Origin: Bacteroidales bacterium
GTDB taxonomy: Bacteria > Bacteroidota > Bacteroidia > Bacteroidales > JAGONC01
Direction of reading: 5' to 3'
Length of the DNA stretch: 34,083 nucleotides
Assembly (NCBI GenBank): GCA_028716265.1
Contig: JAQUQD010000031.1
Location: forward strand, 1-34,083
The notes beneath the pieces are model-generated. The model ran no database searches. It worked only from the letters and a program-made list of their open reading frames with translations, and was not told where the DNA came from. Made by a program: the position numbers and the translations under genes. Every line of letters begins with the position of its first letter. The first letter of the stretch is position 1. Positions 19,526 to 28,377 of the stretch are shown piece by piece.

Positions 19526-19822
19526 ATGCAAAAATCAGGATTGGATATCACAAAATTGGAATCTGCCGCCTCCAGATTAAGGGCTCTTGCCCATCCCATG
19601 CGCATTGCCATCATTGAACTGCTGGAAGAGAATCAGAAAATGAGCGTGACTGAGATCTACAAACATCTCAAGATCGAACAGGCTTCCGCTTCCCATCACC
19701 TGAACATCTTGAAAAGCAAAGGAGTCCTGGTCTCAAGAAGGGATGGAAAAAAGATCCACTATTCTCTGAAAAATGAAGCATTGGTCGACCTGGTGAACTG
19801 CCTCAACCGGTGTGGTGAGTAA
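19526..19822 (+). CDS. ArsR-family winged-helix transcriptional regulator
   Basis: RLRALAHPMRIAIIELLEENQKMSVTEIYKHLKIEQASASHHLNILKSKGVLVSRRDGKKIHYSL. Confidence 0.88.
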   Translation: MQKSGLDITKLESAASRLRALAHPMRIAIIELLEENQKMSVTEIYKHLKIEQASASHHLNILKSKGVLVSRRDGKKIHYSLKNEALVDLVNCLNRCGE

Positions 19823-19842
19823 GTCCCTTTTCGCAACATAGC

Positions 19843-21522
19843 TTATTTTTTCCCGGATAGCTGCCAGGTTTCCTCTGAGACCCAGTTTGCCCTTATATCG
19901 AGGACCTTCTCATAATACTGCACCTTCTCAGGTTCCCTCTTCAGGATATAGTGGCCTGTATCCCACTGTTCATTGCGGTTCCGGTCAAAAATGACCTTCA
20001 TGCGGTATTTGCCCGGATTCAGCCAGGGGAATTCAATTTTGTCCGATTCCCTGCTATGAACGATTCGTTGTTCAACAACCACTTCCTTGTCTGTCAGCAG
20101 CTGTACGATGTACTGGTCGCTGGTGTCAGCACCTGTCACATTGATGATCATGCTTCCGTATTCCTCTTTCTTCCGGTCGCTGAACGGGAAAATGATGGTA
20201 TCATGACTTGTCCCGCGCAGTGAGATGAAAGTCGAATCCGGAATGAACAGCTGGTAGCTGCTGTCAGCCTGCCTACTGAAGGGAATGGTCAGTTTGCGGT
20301 GCAGGCTGTCGCTGAAGACGGATTCAGGGACAAGGGTGTCCTTTCCGGCGATAAGTCTCAGTCGTGAGAGGTCGCTCCGGACGACTGGATGGCTGAACTG
20401 GAGGGTCAGCTGGCGGAAGGGGTCCAGCTTGCCTCCGCGGGTGTTGTTGGTGATGAGAAGCTTTTCCCCTCCCTCATCTTTCTTTGATCTGGTTTCCCTG
20501 ACAATAGGGCTTGTGAGGATGCGGACCGTGTCGAAGATGGCCGTGTGATCGGCCACCTCCATAAAGGCTGTATCCGGGCAGTCCCTCTTCAGCCACAGGA
20601 TCAGTGTGTCCTTTTTTACGTTCCATTCAGGCAAATACCACGGTGCCCCGGGAAGGGAATCGAGCAACCGGAAATTGGGGTGACTGACAGGCATCCTGAA
20701 GACCAGACGCACGGATCCGTTGGAAAATGCCTTATTCTCCAGGATCCGCTGGGAAGAATCAGTTTCCTGAAAGAGATATAGGATCGGTTCCGGCAATACC
20801 GCTCTGGGTTCGGGCGTGCTGTCAGTGAGGTCGATAGCTTCTGGTTCAGCGATGTACCATGGTTTTACCAAAGTATCTGCAAATGCGATCAGCTCGTTGG
20901 GATCATCGTACATGTAATTTCCGTTGACTTCTTTCATTGCAAAAAGAAGGTACTGCAGATCCCTGAGATGATAAAAATGAAAGATACCTGATGAATCGGT
21001 CCGGGCAACATAATAAGGCCGCTCATGGTATGGCACCGAGTCACCCGGCGCATCGAACAGTGCTACATGTACATTGAATTCGGGTTGAAGCGTAAATGCA
21101 TTGACTACCTTGCCATGCAAAGAAAACGAATCCAGGACGGGGCCGGTAGAGAATACGTACCGGTAGTCGGTCAGGGGATTGTTCTCGGTGATGTCGGTAA
21201 TGGCCTTACCCAGGAAGAGGGTATAGGTGGAGTTTTCCCTGAGCGTATCCTTAAAATTGATCGTGACCGCCTTTCCGCGCATTTTGAACTCGGGCTCTTC
21301 CTCAAGCGGAGGGGAGATGATCACCTGTTCCTTTACGCTTTTGACCTGCACATATTCATTGAAGGTCAGCTGGATCTGGTTCTGGCTGAAGTTCACCGAC
21401 CTGTTTTCAGGCTGGCTGATGATAACTTCCGGAGGGGTTATATCCCTGGGTCCGCCGGTGGGGGCGACAGGATTGGCGCATGACCAGACAAACAGGACGA
21501 TAGCCAGCCTGACCAGGTGCAT
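19843..21522 (-). CDS. Ig-like (SbsA-type) domain lipoprotein
   Basis: Lipobox VWSC, then ANPVAPTGGPRDITPPEVIISQPENRSVNFSQNQIQLTFNEYV, typical of the Bacteroidetes family; start at ATG 21522, downstream of the promoter element at 21571-21578. Confidence 0.85.
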   Translation of the reverse strand: MHLVRLAIVLFVWSCANPVAPTGGPRDITPPEVIISQPENRSVNFSQNQIQLTFNEYVQVKSVKEQVIISPPLEEEPEFKMRGKAVTINFKDTLRENSTYTLFLGKAITDITENNPLTDYRYVFSTGPVLDSFSLHGKVVNAFTLQPEFNVHVALFDAPGDSVPYHERPYYVARTDSSGIFHFYHLRDLQYLLFAMKEVNGNYMYDDPNELIAFADTLVKPWYIAEPEAIDLTDSTPEPRAVLPEPILYLFQETDSSQRILENKAFSNGSVRLVFRMPVSHPNFRLLDSLPGAPWYLPEWNVKKDTLILWLKRDCPDTAFMEVADHTAIFDTVRILTSPIVRETRSKKDEGGEKLLITNNTRGGKLDPFRQLTLQFSHPVVRSDLSRLRLIAGKDTLVPESVFSDSLHRKLTIPFSRQADSSYQLFIPDSTFISLRGTSHDTIIFPFSDRKKEEYGSMIINVTGADTSDQYIVQLLTDKEVVVEQRIVHSRESDKIEFPWLNPGKYRMKVIFDRNRNEQWDTGHYILKREPEKVQYYEKVLDIRANWVSEETWQLSGKK

Positions 21523-21570
21523 GAGGATCGTGTATCCGGATTTCCAGCTCAACTCGAATGTTTTGTGATA

Positions 21571-21578
21571 CAAAAGTA
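21571..21578 (-). promoter_or_regulatory. Bacteroidetes -7 element TACTTTTG (minus strand)
   Basis: CAAAAGTA on plus strand = TACTTTTG upstream of the Ig-like lipoprotein gene. Confidence 0.45.
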
Positions 21579-21635
21579 ACAATAGTGGGCAGGAGACCTG
21601 AAGAGGCATCGCACTTTTTTAATAACTTTACACGG

Positions 21636-23585
21636 ATGAAAGCCATCTGTCTCTCCGGTATCCTGTGCCTGCTCACCTTTTTTCCGGATTCTGTCTTTCC
21701 CCAGTACAGACCGGAAACAGAGGCGCTGAACACCATCGCCGCCACTGATCAGAAAGCGATGCGATACCTTCCGAAAAAAAGTCCATCCGGCTCACGGTCC
21801 GGTTATGATGTGACCTATCATCGTTTCAGTTATTTTGTCGACCCTGCCGTTTGGTTTTTAGACGGTTCAGTCACCACTTGTTTCAGAGTCCTTGAAAGTG
21901 ATTTTCAGCAGCTAACCTTTGACCTGAGCCACGCATTGGTGGTTGATTCGGTTATCTTTCACCAGCGTGACGTGATTTACGATCACACGACAGATAGCCG
22001 CTTAACGATCCTTTTAGGAGAGACCCTTCCTGCGGGGCAGCTGGATTCCGTTACGGTATTTTATCATGGGATACCCGAACTTGGGGAAGGGTTTGGGTCG
22101 TTTGAGCAAGCATATCATGCCGGGGAGCCGGTGATATGGACATTGTCGGAACCATACGGCTCAAGCGATTGGTGGCCCTGTAAGGATGGTCTGGATGACA
22201 AGATCGATTCGATCGATATGATTATCACAACGCCCGCCAGGTACCGCGTTGCCGGCAATGGTCTGCTGGTGGAAGAAAAGGAGGTTGGCCCCGACAAGGT
22301 CTATCACTGGAAGCACCGTTATTCCATCGCCCCATACCTCATCGCTTTTGCGGTGACGAATTATGAATTCTATTCCGACTGGTGCGTAACCGGGTCCGAT
22401 TCGGTGGAGGTCCTCAATTATGTTTATCCGGAAAACATAGAGAGTGCCCGAAAGGGTACAGGGGAACTGATCCGGGTGATGCAGTATTTTATCGAGCGGT
22501 TTGGGCCTTATCCATTCCGGGAAGAAAAATATGGTCACGCCCAGTTCAGTCATGGCGGAGGCATGGAACACCAGACCATGTCGTTCATGGGGGGATTCGG
22601 TTTTGAGCTCTCATCGCACGAGCTGGCGCATTCCTGGTTTGGCAACATGATTACCTGCGGCTCCTGGCATGAGGTATGGCTGAACGAGGGCTTTGCCACC
22701 TACTGCGCCGGGCTGGCCTATGAACGTTTTTTCCCGGATCTGTACTGGCGCATCTGGAAAAACAACAACATCGCCTACATCACCCAGGCTCCCGACGGGG
22801 CTGTTTATGTGGCTGACACGACCTCGGTGGCACGCATCTTCAACTCACGGCTGTCGTACAGCAAGGGGGCTTTTGTTCTGCACATGCTCCGGTGGATCAT
22901 TGGGGATGAACTTTTTTTCAGAGCCATCCACAATTACCTGACAGATCCCGCACTGACCTACGGCTTTGCCAGCACCACCGACCTGAAACAACACCTGGAA
23001 GAGGCCTGCCTGCTCGACCTGACCGGATTTTTCGAGGACTGGTACACCGGCGAAGGATACCCTTCCTATACACTCCTGTGCTACCCCTTGCCGGATTCAC
23101 AGTACCAGCTGATCATTTACCAGAAGCAGTCGCACCCGTCGGTCGATTTCTTTGAGATGCCCCTGCCTGTACGTTTTAAAAGTTCAACCGGGGATACCCT
23201 TATGGTCCTTGACCACCACTACTCCGGCGAAGCTTTCGTGGTCAACCCGGGATTTGTCGCTGACTCCATCCTGTTTGATCCCGACCGGTGGATCGTTTCC
23301 AGGGGCAATTCGGTGATCATCAATCCACCGGATGATTCCCGCGACGCCATACAAATGCTTCCCAATCCAACAGGCCAGCTGCTTCAGGTTGTGACGCAAA
23401 CACTGGAGATAGAGTCCCTTATGCTTTTTGACCTTTCCGGGCGACACTTTCAGGTACCCATGGTTACCGTTCTCCCCCGCCGATCCATATCCGTTGATCT
23501 GTCAGCCTGCCCTTCCGGTACTTATCTGTTGAAGATTTACACGCCAACCGGGATCAAGTCAGGTAAAGTGATCAAGATCGATTGA
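21636..23585 (+). CDS. M1-family metallopeptidase with putative T9SS C-terminal sorting domain
   Basis: GGGMEHQTMSFM, HELAHSWFGNMITCGSWHEVWLNEGFATYCAGL (HEXXH-X18-E); C-terminal MLPNPTGQLLQVV...LMLFDLSGR...VDLSACPSGTYLLKIYTPTGIKSGKVIKID. Confidence 0.9.
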   Translation: MKAICLSGILCLLTFFPDSVFPQYRPETEALNTIAATDQKAMRYLPKKSPSGSRSGYDVTYHRFSYFVDPAVWFLDGSVTTCFRVLESDFQQLTFDLSHALVVDSVIFHQRDVIYDHTTDSRLTILLGETLPAGQLDSVTVFYHGIPELGEGFGSFEQAYHAGEPVIWTLSEPYGSSDWWPCKDGLDDKIDSIDMIITTPARYRVAGNGLLVEEKEVGPDKVYHWKHRYSIAPYLIAFAVTNYEFYSDWCVTGSDSVEVLNYVYPENIESARKGTGELIRVMQYFIERFGPYPFREEKYGHAQFSHGGGMEHQTMSFMGGFGFELSSHELAHSWFGNMITCGSWHEVWLNEGFATYCAGLAYERFFPDLYWRIWKNNNIAYITQAPDGAVYVADTTSVARIFNSRLSYSKGAFVLHMLRWIIGDELFFRAIHNYLTDPALTYGFASTTDLKQHLEEACLLDLTGFFEDWYTGEGYPSYTLLCYPLPDSQYQLIIYQKQSHPSVDFFEMPLPVRFKSSTGDTLMVLDHHYSGEAFVVNPGFVADSILFDPDRWIVSRGNSVIINPPDDSRDAIQMLPNPTGQLLQVVTQTLEIESLMLFDLSGRHFQVPMVTVLPRRSISVDLSACPSGTYLLKIYTPTGIKSGKVIKID

Positions 23586-23642
23586 ACCCGATCTCTTCTG
23601 AAGGTCCCCGTGTCTAACAGGCTGGAGTTATCCTTATTTTTT

Positions 23643-23650
23643 TACCTTTG
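23643..23650 (+). promoter_or_regulatory. Bacteroidetes -7 element TACCTTTG upstream of gpmA
   Basis: Exact TAnnTTTG match 31 nt before ATG 23681. Confidence 0.5.
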
Positions 23651-23680
23651 CAGTCAATTTGTCAATTAACAGGTTACGAT

Positions 23681-24424
23681 ATGAAACGATTGGTATTGCT
23701 CCGTCATGGAGAAAGTGTATGGAACAGGGATAACCGTTTTACCGGGTGGACTGATGTGGACCTTTCTGAAAAGGGGATTGAAGAAGCCCGTGAAGCTGGC
23801 CGGGTGCTGAAACGGGAAGGTTTTCAATTAAAGCTTGCCTATACTTCATACCTGAAGAGGGCTATCCGGACACTCTGGCTGACCCTGGACGAGATGGACA
23901 TGATGTGGATCCCTATACGCAATACGTGGCGGCTGAACGAAAAACACTACGGTGCGCTGCAGGGTATGAACAAGAAAGAGATGGCAGCGCAGTATGGCGA
24001 GGCCCAGGTAAAGATCTGGCGGCGCAGCTATGATATTCCACCTGCACCCATGGCACCTGATGATCCGCGCCATGCCCGGTTTGAAGCTAAGTACGCCGGC
24101 CTGGACCCCGTCGATATCCCTTCCACCGAATCCCTTAAGGAAACGGTCATACGACTCATCCCTTACTGGGAAAAGGAAATCATACCCTCACTGAAGAAAT
24201 ATGATGACGTGCTGATCTCTGCCCATGGCAACAGCCTGCGGGCTGCCGTTAAGATACTGAAGAACATCAGCGAACAGGATATCGTCGAATTCAACATCCC
24301 CACAGGCATCCCTTATGTGTTTGAGTTTGACGATGATCTTCAGCTCATGAAGGATTACTTTATTGGCGACCCGGAAGAGATCCGCAAGAAGATGGAGCAA
24401 GTTGCCAATCAGGGCAAGAAGTAG
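23681..24424 (+). CDS. gpmA: 2,3-bisphosphoglycerate-dependent phosphoglycerate mutase
   Basis: [53 protein letters not shown]. Confidence 0.96.
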   Translation: MKRLVLLRHGESVWNRDNRFTGWTDVDLSEKGIEEAREAGRVLKREGFQLKLAYTSYLKRAIRTLWLTLDEMDMMWIPIRNTWRLNEKHYGALQGMNKKEMAAQYGEAQVKIWRRSYDIPPAPMAPDDPRHARFEAKYAGLDPVDIPSTESLKETVIRLIPYWEKEIIPSLKKYDDVLISAHGNSLRAAVKILKNISEQDIVEFNIPTGIPYVFEFDDDLQLMKDYFIGDPEEIRKKMEQVANQGKK

Positions 24425-24436
24425 ACCTGCAGGTCA

Positions 24437-25030
24437 TCACACCTCGTAGAAATGCATCTCCATGATGTGCCTGTAGACCTTTTCCTGTAAAAGGTACGAA
24501 ACATTTTTCCCCTGCGCGATGGATTCCCGGATGAAGCTGGAGGAGATGTCCATCAGCGGCGCTTCTATGAATTTTACCTTAGGATGATCCCCGTAGGGAT
24601 GCTCTTCCGTGTAGGGACGGGGATATACGTATAACTCATAGAACTGCAGGATCTGATCGTAATTCTTCCATTTATGGAAAGTGGGAAGCACATCGGATCC
24701 GGTGAGCAGTACCAGGCGTTTTTCGGGATACTTCTCGTGGAGATAGGTCAAGGTATTGATGGTGTAGGATGGCTGCGGGAGATTGAATTCAATGTTGGAG
24801 GCTTTTAGCCGCGGGATATCTTCCACGGCCATGTTCACCATGTAATAACGGTGATGGTCGGCCAGCAGGGTCTTTTTATCCTTGAATGGATTATGAGGTG
24901 AGATGATGAACCAGATCTCGTCCAGATCGGTGAATTCAAGGGCATACTGCGCAATGATCAGATGTCCCAGATGGATCGGATTGAATGATCCGAAAAAAAG
25001 ACCGATGTTGTTAAAATAACCTGCTCTCAT
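24437..25030 (-). CDS. nadD: Nicotinate-nucleotide adenylyltransferase
   Basis: IGLFFGSFNPIHLGHLIIAQYAL, ISPHNPFKDK, ISSSFIRESIAQGKNVSYLL. Confidence 0.94.
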   Translation of the reverse strand: MRAGYFNNIGLFFGSFNPIHLGHLIIAQYALEFTDLDEIWFIISPHNPFKDKKTLLADHHRYYMVNMAVEDIPRLKASNIEFNLPQPSYTINTLTYLHEKYPEKRLVLLTGSDVLPTFHKWKNYDQILQFYELYVYPRPYTEEHPYGDHPKVKFIEAPLMDISSSFIRESIAQGKNVSYLLQEKVYRHIMEMHFYEV

Positions 25031-25629
25031 ATGACTGAATCCTGTATGTCTTTTTCCCCGAGAAACCGGCTGACAACCTGTTCCGCCTCTTTCAGCGCTG
25101 TTTCAAGCCGGTCGTTGACAAGTGTATAGTCGAACCGGCTGGCATAGGTGATTTCCAGGGATGCTTTCTGTATCCGTTCCCGGATGCTGCTTTCAGGATC
25201 TGCTTTGCGGGCCCTGAGGCGTCTCTCCAGCTCCTCAAGCGAAGGGGGCATGACAAAGATAGCCAGGGCCCGGTCGCCGAAATATTGCTTAAGGTTCGTC
25301 CCCCCTTTCACGTCCACATCGAAGAGGATGTGATGACTTTCCTGCCAGATACGCCTGACTTCCTGTTTCAGCGTGCCGTAATACTTTCCGGGATACACCT
25401 GCTCCCACTCGATAAAGGCTTCTTCGCTGATCTTTTTCCGGAATTTCTCAACGCTCAGGAAGTAATAATCCTTCCCTTCGATTTCGTGGCTGCGTGGAGG
25501 CCTGCTGCAGGCGGAAACTGAAAAGACAAGATTCAGCCCCGCTTCCAGAAGATGTTTTACGACGGTTGTCTTCCCTGCGCCTGAAGGAGCGGAGACAATG
25601 ATCACCCTGCCTTTTTTCTCAGAGTACAT
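25027..25629 (-). CDS. gmk: Guanylate kinase
   Basis: VIIVSAPSGAGKTTVVKHLL, FSVSACSRPPRSHEIEGKDYYFLS, YYGTLKQEV, FDVDVKGGTNLK; 4-bp overlap with nadD. Confidence 0.96.
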   Translation of the reverse strand: MYSEKKGRVIIVSAPSGAGKTTVVKHLLEAGLNLVFSVSACSRPPRSHEIEGKDYYFLSVEKFRKKISEEAFIEWEQVYPGKYYGTLKQEVRRIWQESHHILFDVDVKGGTNLKQYFGDRALAIFVMPPSLEELERRLRARKADPESSIRERIQKASLEITYASRFDYTLVNDRLETALKEAEQVVSRFLGEKDIQDSVI

Positions 25630-26494
25630 TGGACAGCTGCTCCTTAATCTTTTCCAGTTCGTCCTTCATCTGCACCACCAGTTTCTGAATGTTCACCTCA
25701 TTGGCTTTTGCGCCCAGGGTGTTGATCTCCCGTCCGATCTCCTGCGAAATAAAGGTGAGCTTCTTACCATTGCTTCTTTCCTCGTTCATGGTTTCCAAAA
25801 AGTAATCACAGTGTTTCCTTAACCTGACCTTTTCCTCACTGATGTCAATTTTGTCGAGATAATAAAGCAGTTCCTGTTCGAACCGGTTGGCATCGAGCCG
25901 GGTTTCATCGGCTATCTCCGCCAGGTTCTTCAGCAGCCTTTCCCTGATCATACTGATCCGGTTCTCTTCATAAGGGATGATCTCTTCGAGGTATGCCAGG
26001 ATCAAATGGATACGTTTTTCCATGTCAGCCTGAAGGATAGCTCCCTCCTGCATCCTGAACAGATTGGCTGCATCCATTGCCCTTTCGGCGGATGACCTGA
26101 TCGTTTCCCACTCTTCCGGAATCATCACCTCTTTTTGCTGACTGAGAACATCCGGTAATCTTGTCAGGAGAGGAAGATAGGGTCTGAAGTCGTCCTCCCC
26201 GATCCCAGCAGCCAATTCACGCAATTCGTCCATATACCTTTGTGCAACGGACATATTGACCGAATAATGATTTTCGTCGGAATTGCTGTCGACCGTGATG
26301 CTCAGGTCGATCTTGCCTCTTTCCAGCCTGTCGGCAAGCATTGACCGTAGCTCCATATCCTTTTCCCTGTACCGCCCCGGAGTCTTGATGCTGATGTCGG
26401 TCTGCTTGCTGTTGAGGGTACGGACCTCAATGTGGATGATCCTGCTGTTGAATTCCACATCTTCCTTTCCGTAGCCAGTCATTGATTTGATCAT
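25619..26494 (-). CDS. YicC family protein
   Basis: MIKSMTGYGKED...VEVRTLNSKQTDISIKTP, C-terminal FISQEIGREINTLGAKANEVNIQKLVVQMKDELEKIKEQLSNV; start placed below the promoter at 26518-26525. Confidence 0.93.
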   Translation of the reverse strand: MIKSMTGYGKEDVEFNSRIIHIEVRTLNSKQTDISIKTPGRYREKDMELRSMLADRLERGKIDLSITVDSNSDENHYSVNMSVAQRYMDELRELAAGIGEDDFRPYLPLLTRLPDVLSQQKEVMIPEEWETIRSSAERAMDAANLFRMQEGAILQADMEKRIHLILAYLEEIIPYEENRISMIRERLLKNLAEIADETRLDANRFEQELLYYLDKIDISEEKVRLRKHCDYFLETMNEERSNGKKLTFISQEIGREINTLGAKANEVNIQKLVVQMKDELEKIKEQLSNVL

Positions 26495-26517
26495 AGGGCT
26501 TTTCTCTTGCGTCATGA

Positions 26518-26525
26518 CAAAGATA
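26518..26525 (-). promoter_or_regulatory. Bacteroidetes -7 element TATCTTTG (minus strand) for yicC-gmk-nadD
   Basis: CAAAGATA on plus strand; exact TAnnTTTG match 23 nt above ATG 26494. Confidence 0.45.
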
Positions 26526-26563
26526 AAAATTTAAAAGAAGGAGGTGAAGGGTAAAATTTTAAC

Positions 26564-26571
26564 TAAATTTG
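26564..26571 (+). promoter_or_regulatory. Bacteroidetes -7 element TAAATTTG for the PLD-family gene
   Basis: Exact TAnnTTTG match 25 nt before TTG 26597. Confidence 0.45.
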
Positions 26572-26596
26572 GAAAGCAACATCAGATCGTTCGGGG

Positions 26597-27670
26597 TTGA
26601 CAAATCCACAGGCGAAATACCAGCTTTTTGAGTATGCGGACGACTACCTTGGAGCCATGCTTGAAGATATCCGTCACGCCCGCAGGTATATTTACCTGCA
26701 GATGTATAAATACGGTAACGGTGAGAATGGGAAGCTCTTCAGGGATGAGCTGACAAGGAAATGCCGCCAGGGGGTGGAGGTCAAGGTGTTGATCGATTCA
26801 TGGGGGGCGTATGTGAATGATTCATTTTTTTCAGAGCTGATCCAGGCCGGGGGAGAGGTCCGCTATTTCAAGAAGATTAAGTTCTTCATCGATTTTTTCA
26901 CCAAGAATCACCGGAGAAATCACCGGAAGCTCCTTGTGATCGACGACCAAATCGTTCACCTGGGGTCGGCCAACATCGTGGAATATGCGAAAAGCTGGCG
27001 GGAAGCCATGTTTCGCATCCGCGGCGATATCGCTATACCGTTCAAGCGAGTCTTTTTAAGTGACTTTCGCATATACAGGAAGTATGTTTTTGAAAAACCT
27101 TCCTATGTCAGGACCATCAGGCATGGTTCCTTTGAGATCCTGCGTGACGTTCCATCCATTGCCATGCAGAGGATCCGGAAGAAGTACCTGGAGCTGATCC
27201 AGGCCGCTGAAAATGAGATCATCATCGAAACCCCCTATTTTCTTCCGGGGACCCAGTTGCGGAAAGGACTGATCAATGCCGCCCGGAGGGGTGTTGCCGT
27301 TAAGGTCTTTCTTCCCAAGCATTCCGATATGAGGATCATCGACATTCTCCGCAACCGGTACCTGGGGATGCTTTGCCGTCACCAGGTGCAGTTCCTTTTT
27401 TATGTGCCCGATAACCTTCATGCCAAGATCATCCTCGCCGACCGGCGTGCATTCATCCTTGGATCTCCCAATTTTGATTTCCGGAGTTTTCGCTACCAAC
27501 ATGAAATCGCCATCCTCGGACGCGATCCGGAGGCGGTCACCCTGGTGGTCGACCACATACTAGGCACGTTGAAAGACGCTGAGCCCTTCAACTACGATCA
27601 CTGGCTGAACCGGCCTTTCGTGGATAAATTCTTTGAGCGGTTACTGATCCCTTTCCGGCACTGGTTCTGA
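26597..27670 (+). CDS. Phospholipase D / cardiolipin synthase family protein
   Basis: Two HKD motifs: HRKLLVIDDQIVHLGSAN and HAKIILADRRAFILGSPNFDFRS; TTG start. Confidence 0.9.
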   Translation: MTNPQAKYQLFEYADDYLGAMLEDIRHARRYIYLQMYKYGNGENGKLFRDELTRKCRQGVEVKVLIDSWGAYVNDSFFSELIQAGGEVRYFKKIKFFIDFFTKNHRRNHRKLLVIDDQIVHLGSANIVEYAKSWREAMFRIRGDIAIPFKRVFLSDFRIYRKYVFEKPSYVRTIRHGSFEILRDVPSIAMQRIRKKYLELIQAAENEIIIETPYFLPGTQLRKGLINAARRGVAVKVFLPKHSDMRIIDILRNRYLGMLCRHQVQFLFYVPDNLHAKIILADRRAFILGSPNFDFRSFRYQHEIAILGRDPEAVTLVVDHILGTLKDAEPFNYDHWLNRPFVDKFFERLLIPFRHWF

Positions 27671-27672
27671 AG

Positions 27673-27722
27673 AAGGCACAAAGGCACAGAATTATATTAA
27701 ATACTTTGTGCCTTTGTGCCTT
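27673..27722. terminator. Bidirectional-type terminator/repeat hairpin between convergent PLD and hsp20 genes
   Basis: Perfect 16-bp inverted repeat (AAGGCACA)x2 ... (TGTGCCTT)x2 with 18-nt AT-rich loop. Confidence 0.75.
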
Positions 27723-27727
27723 ACCCA

Positions 27728-28156
27728 TTAGTGAATCTCTATCTCCTTCGACACCTTCACCTCTTCACGCCTTTTAGGCAAGCTGACTGTCAGGATACCG
27801 TTCTCGTAATCCGCTTTGATGTGATCGCTATCAACGGATTTGGGAACGATGAAGCTGCGGCTGAACGAACCTTTTTCAAATTCAACCATGGTGTACTGCT
27901 CACTGTTCTCTTTCGTGTTACCGGATTCCACCTCAGCAGAGATCGTCAGAAGATCTTTCTCCAATTGAATGTGGAAATCTTTTTTGGCCATGCCGGGAAC
28001 CGCAAGTTCCAGCTGGAATTTATCTGCCTTTTCAATGATGTTGGTCCGGGGAAGGCATCCGCAGTTGCGATGCTCTACACGGTCGGACTCTCTTTCAAAC
28101 AGGTTGTCGAATATATCGGTGAACCTGGATGTCGGGGAAAAACGAACGATCGTCAT
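27728..28156 (-). CDS. Hsp20/alpha-crystallin family small heat shock protein
   Basis: KFQLELAVPGMAKKDFHIQLEKDLLTISAE...FSRSFIVPKSVDSDHIKADYENGILTVSLPKR; start at ATG 28156 (MTIVRFSP). Confidence 0.93.
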   Translation of the reverse strand: MTIVRFSPTSRFTDIFDNLFERESDRVEHRNCGCLPRTNIIEKADKFQLELAVPGMAKKDFHIQLEKDLLTISAEVESGNTKENSEQYTMVEFEKGSFSRSFIVPKSVDSDHIKADYENGILTVSLPKRREEVKVSKEIEIH

Positions 28157-28250
28157 ATCAATGTCCTCCTGATTGGTTAAGTTAGTTTTTTGTTGATGCT
28201 TCCTTTCGTCAAGGATTATACCAGGAGGAAAAATTGATACTTTTATTACA

Positions 28251-28300
28251 ATTTTATGCCATATTGGCATAAATTATTGAATAATAATGACATAATGACA
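28251..28300 (-). promoter_or_regulatory. Candidate hsp20 control region sharing two motifs with groES
   Basis: Minus strand contains TGTCATTATGTCA (28300-28288) and TATGGCATAAAAT (28263-28251); also palindrome TATGCCA-N3-TGGCATA at 28255-28271. Confidence 0.45.
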
Positions 28301-28345
28301 TATTTTTATCATTTATTTCCTTCCTTTCGGCATATTTCTATTGAA

Positions 28346-28353
28346 TATCTTTG
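28346..28353 (+). promoter_or_regulatory. Bacteroidetes -7 element TATCTTTG upstream of the S9 peptidase gene
   Basis: Exact TAnnTTTG match 25 nt before ATG 28378. Confidence 0.5.
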
Positions 28354-28377
28354 CTTTTCAATTTTAAATCAGAAGCG

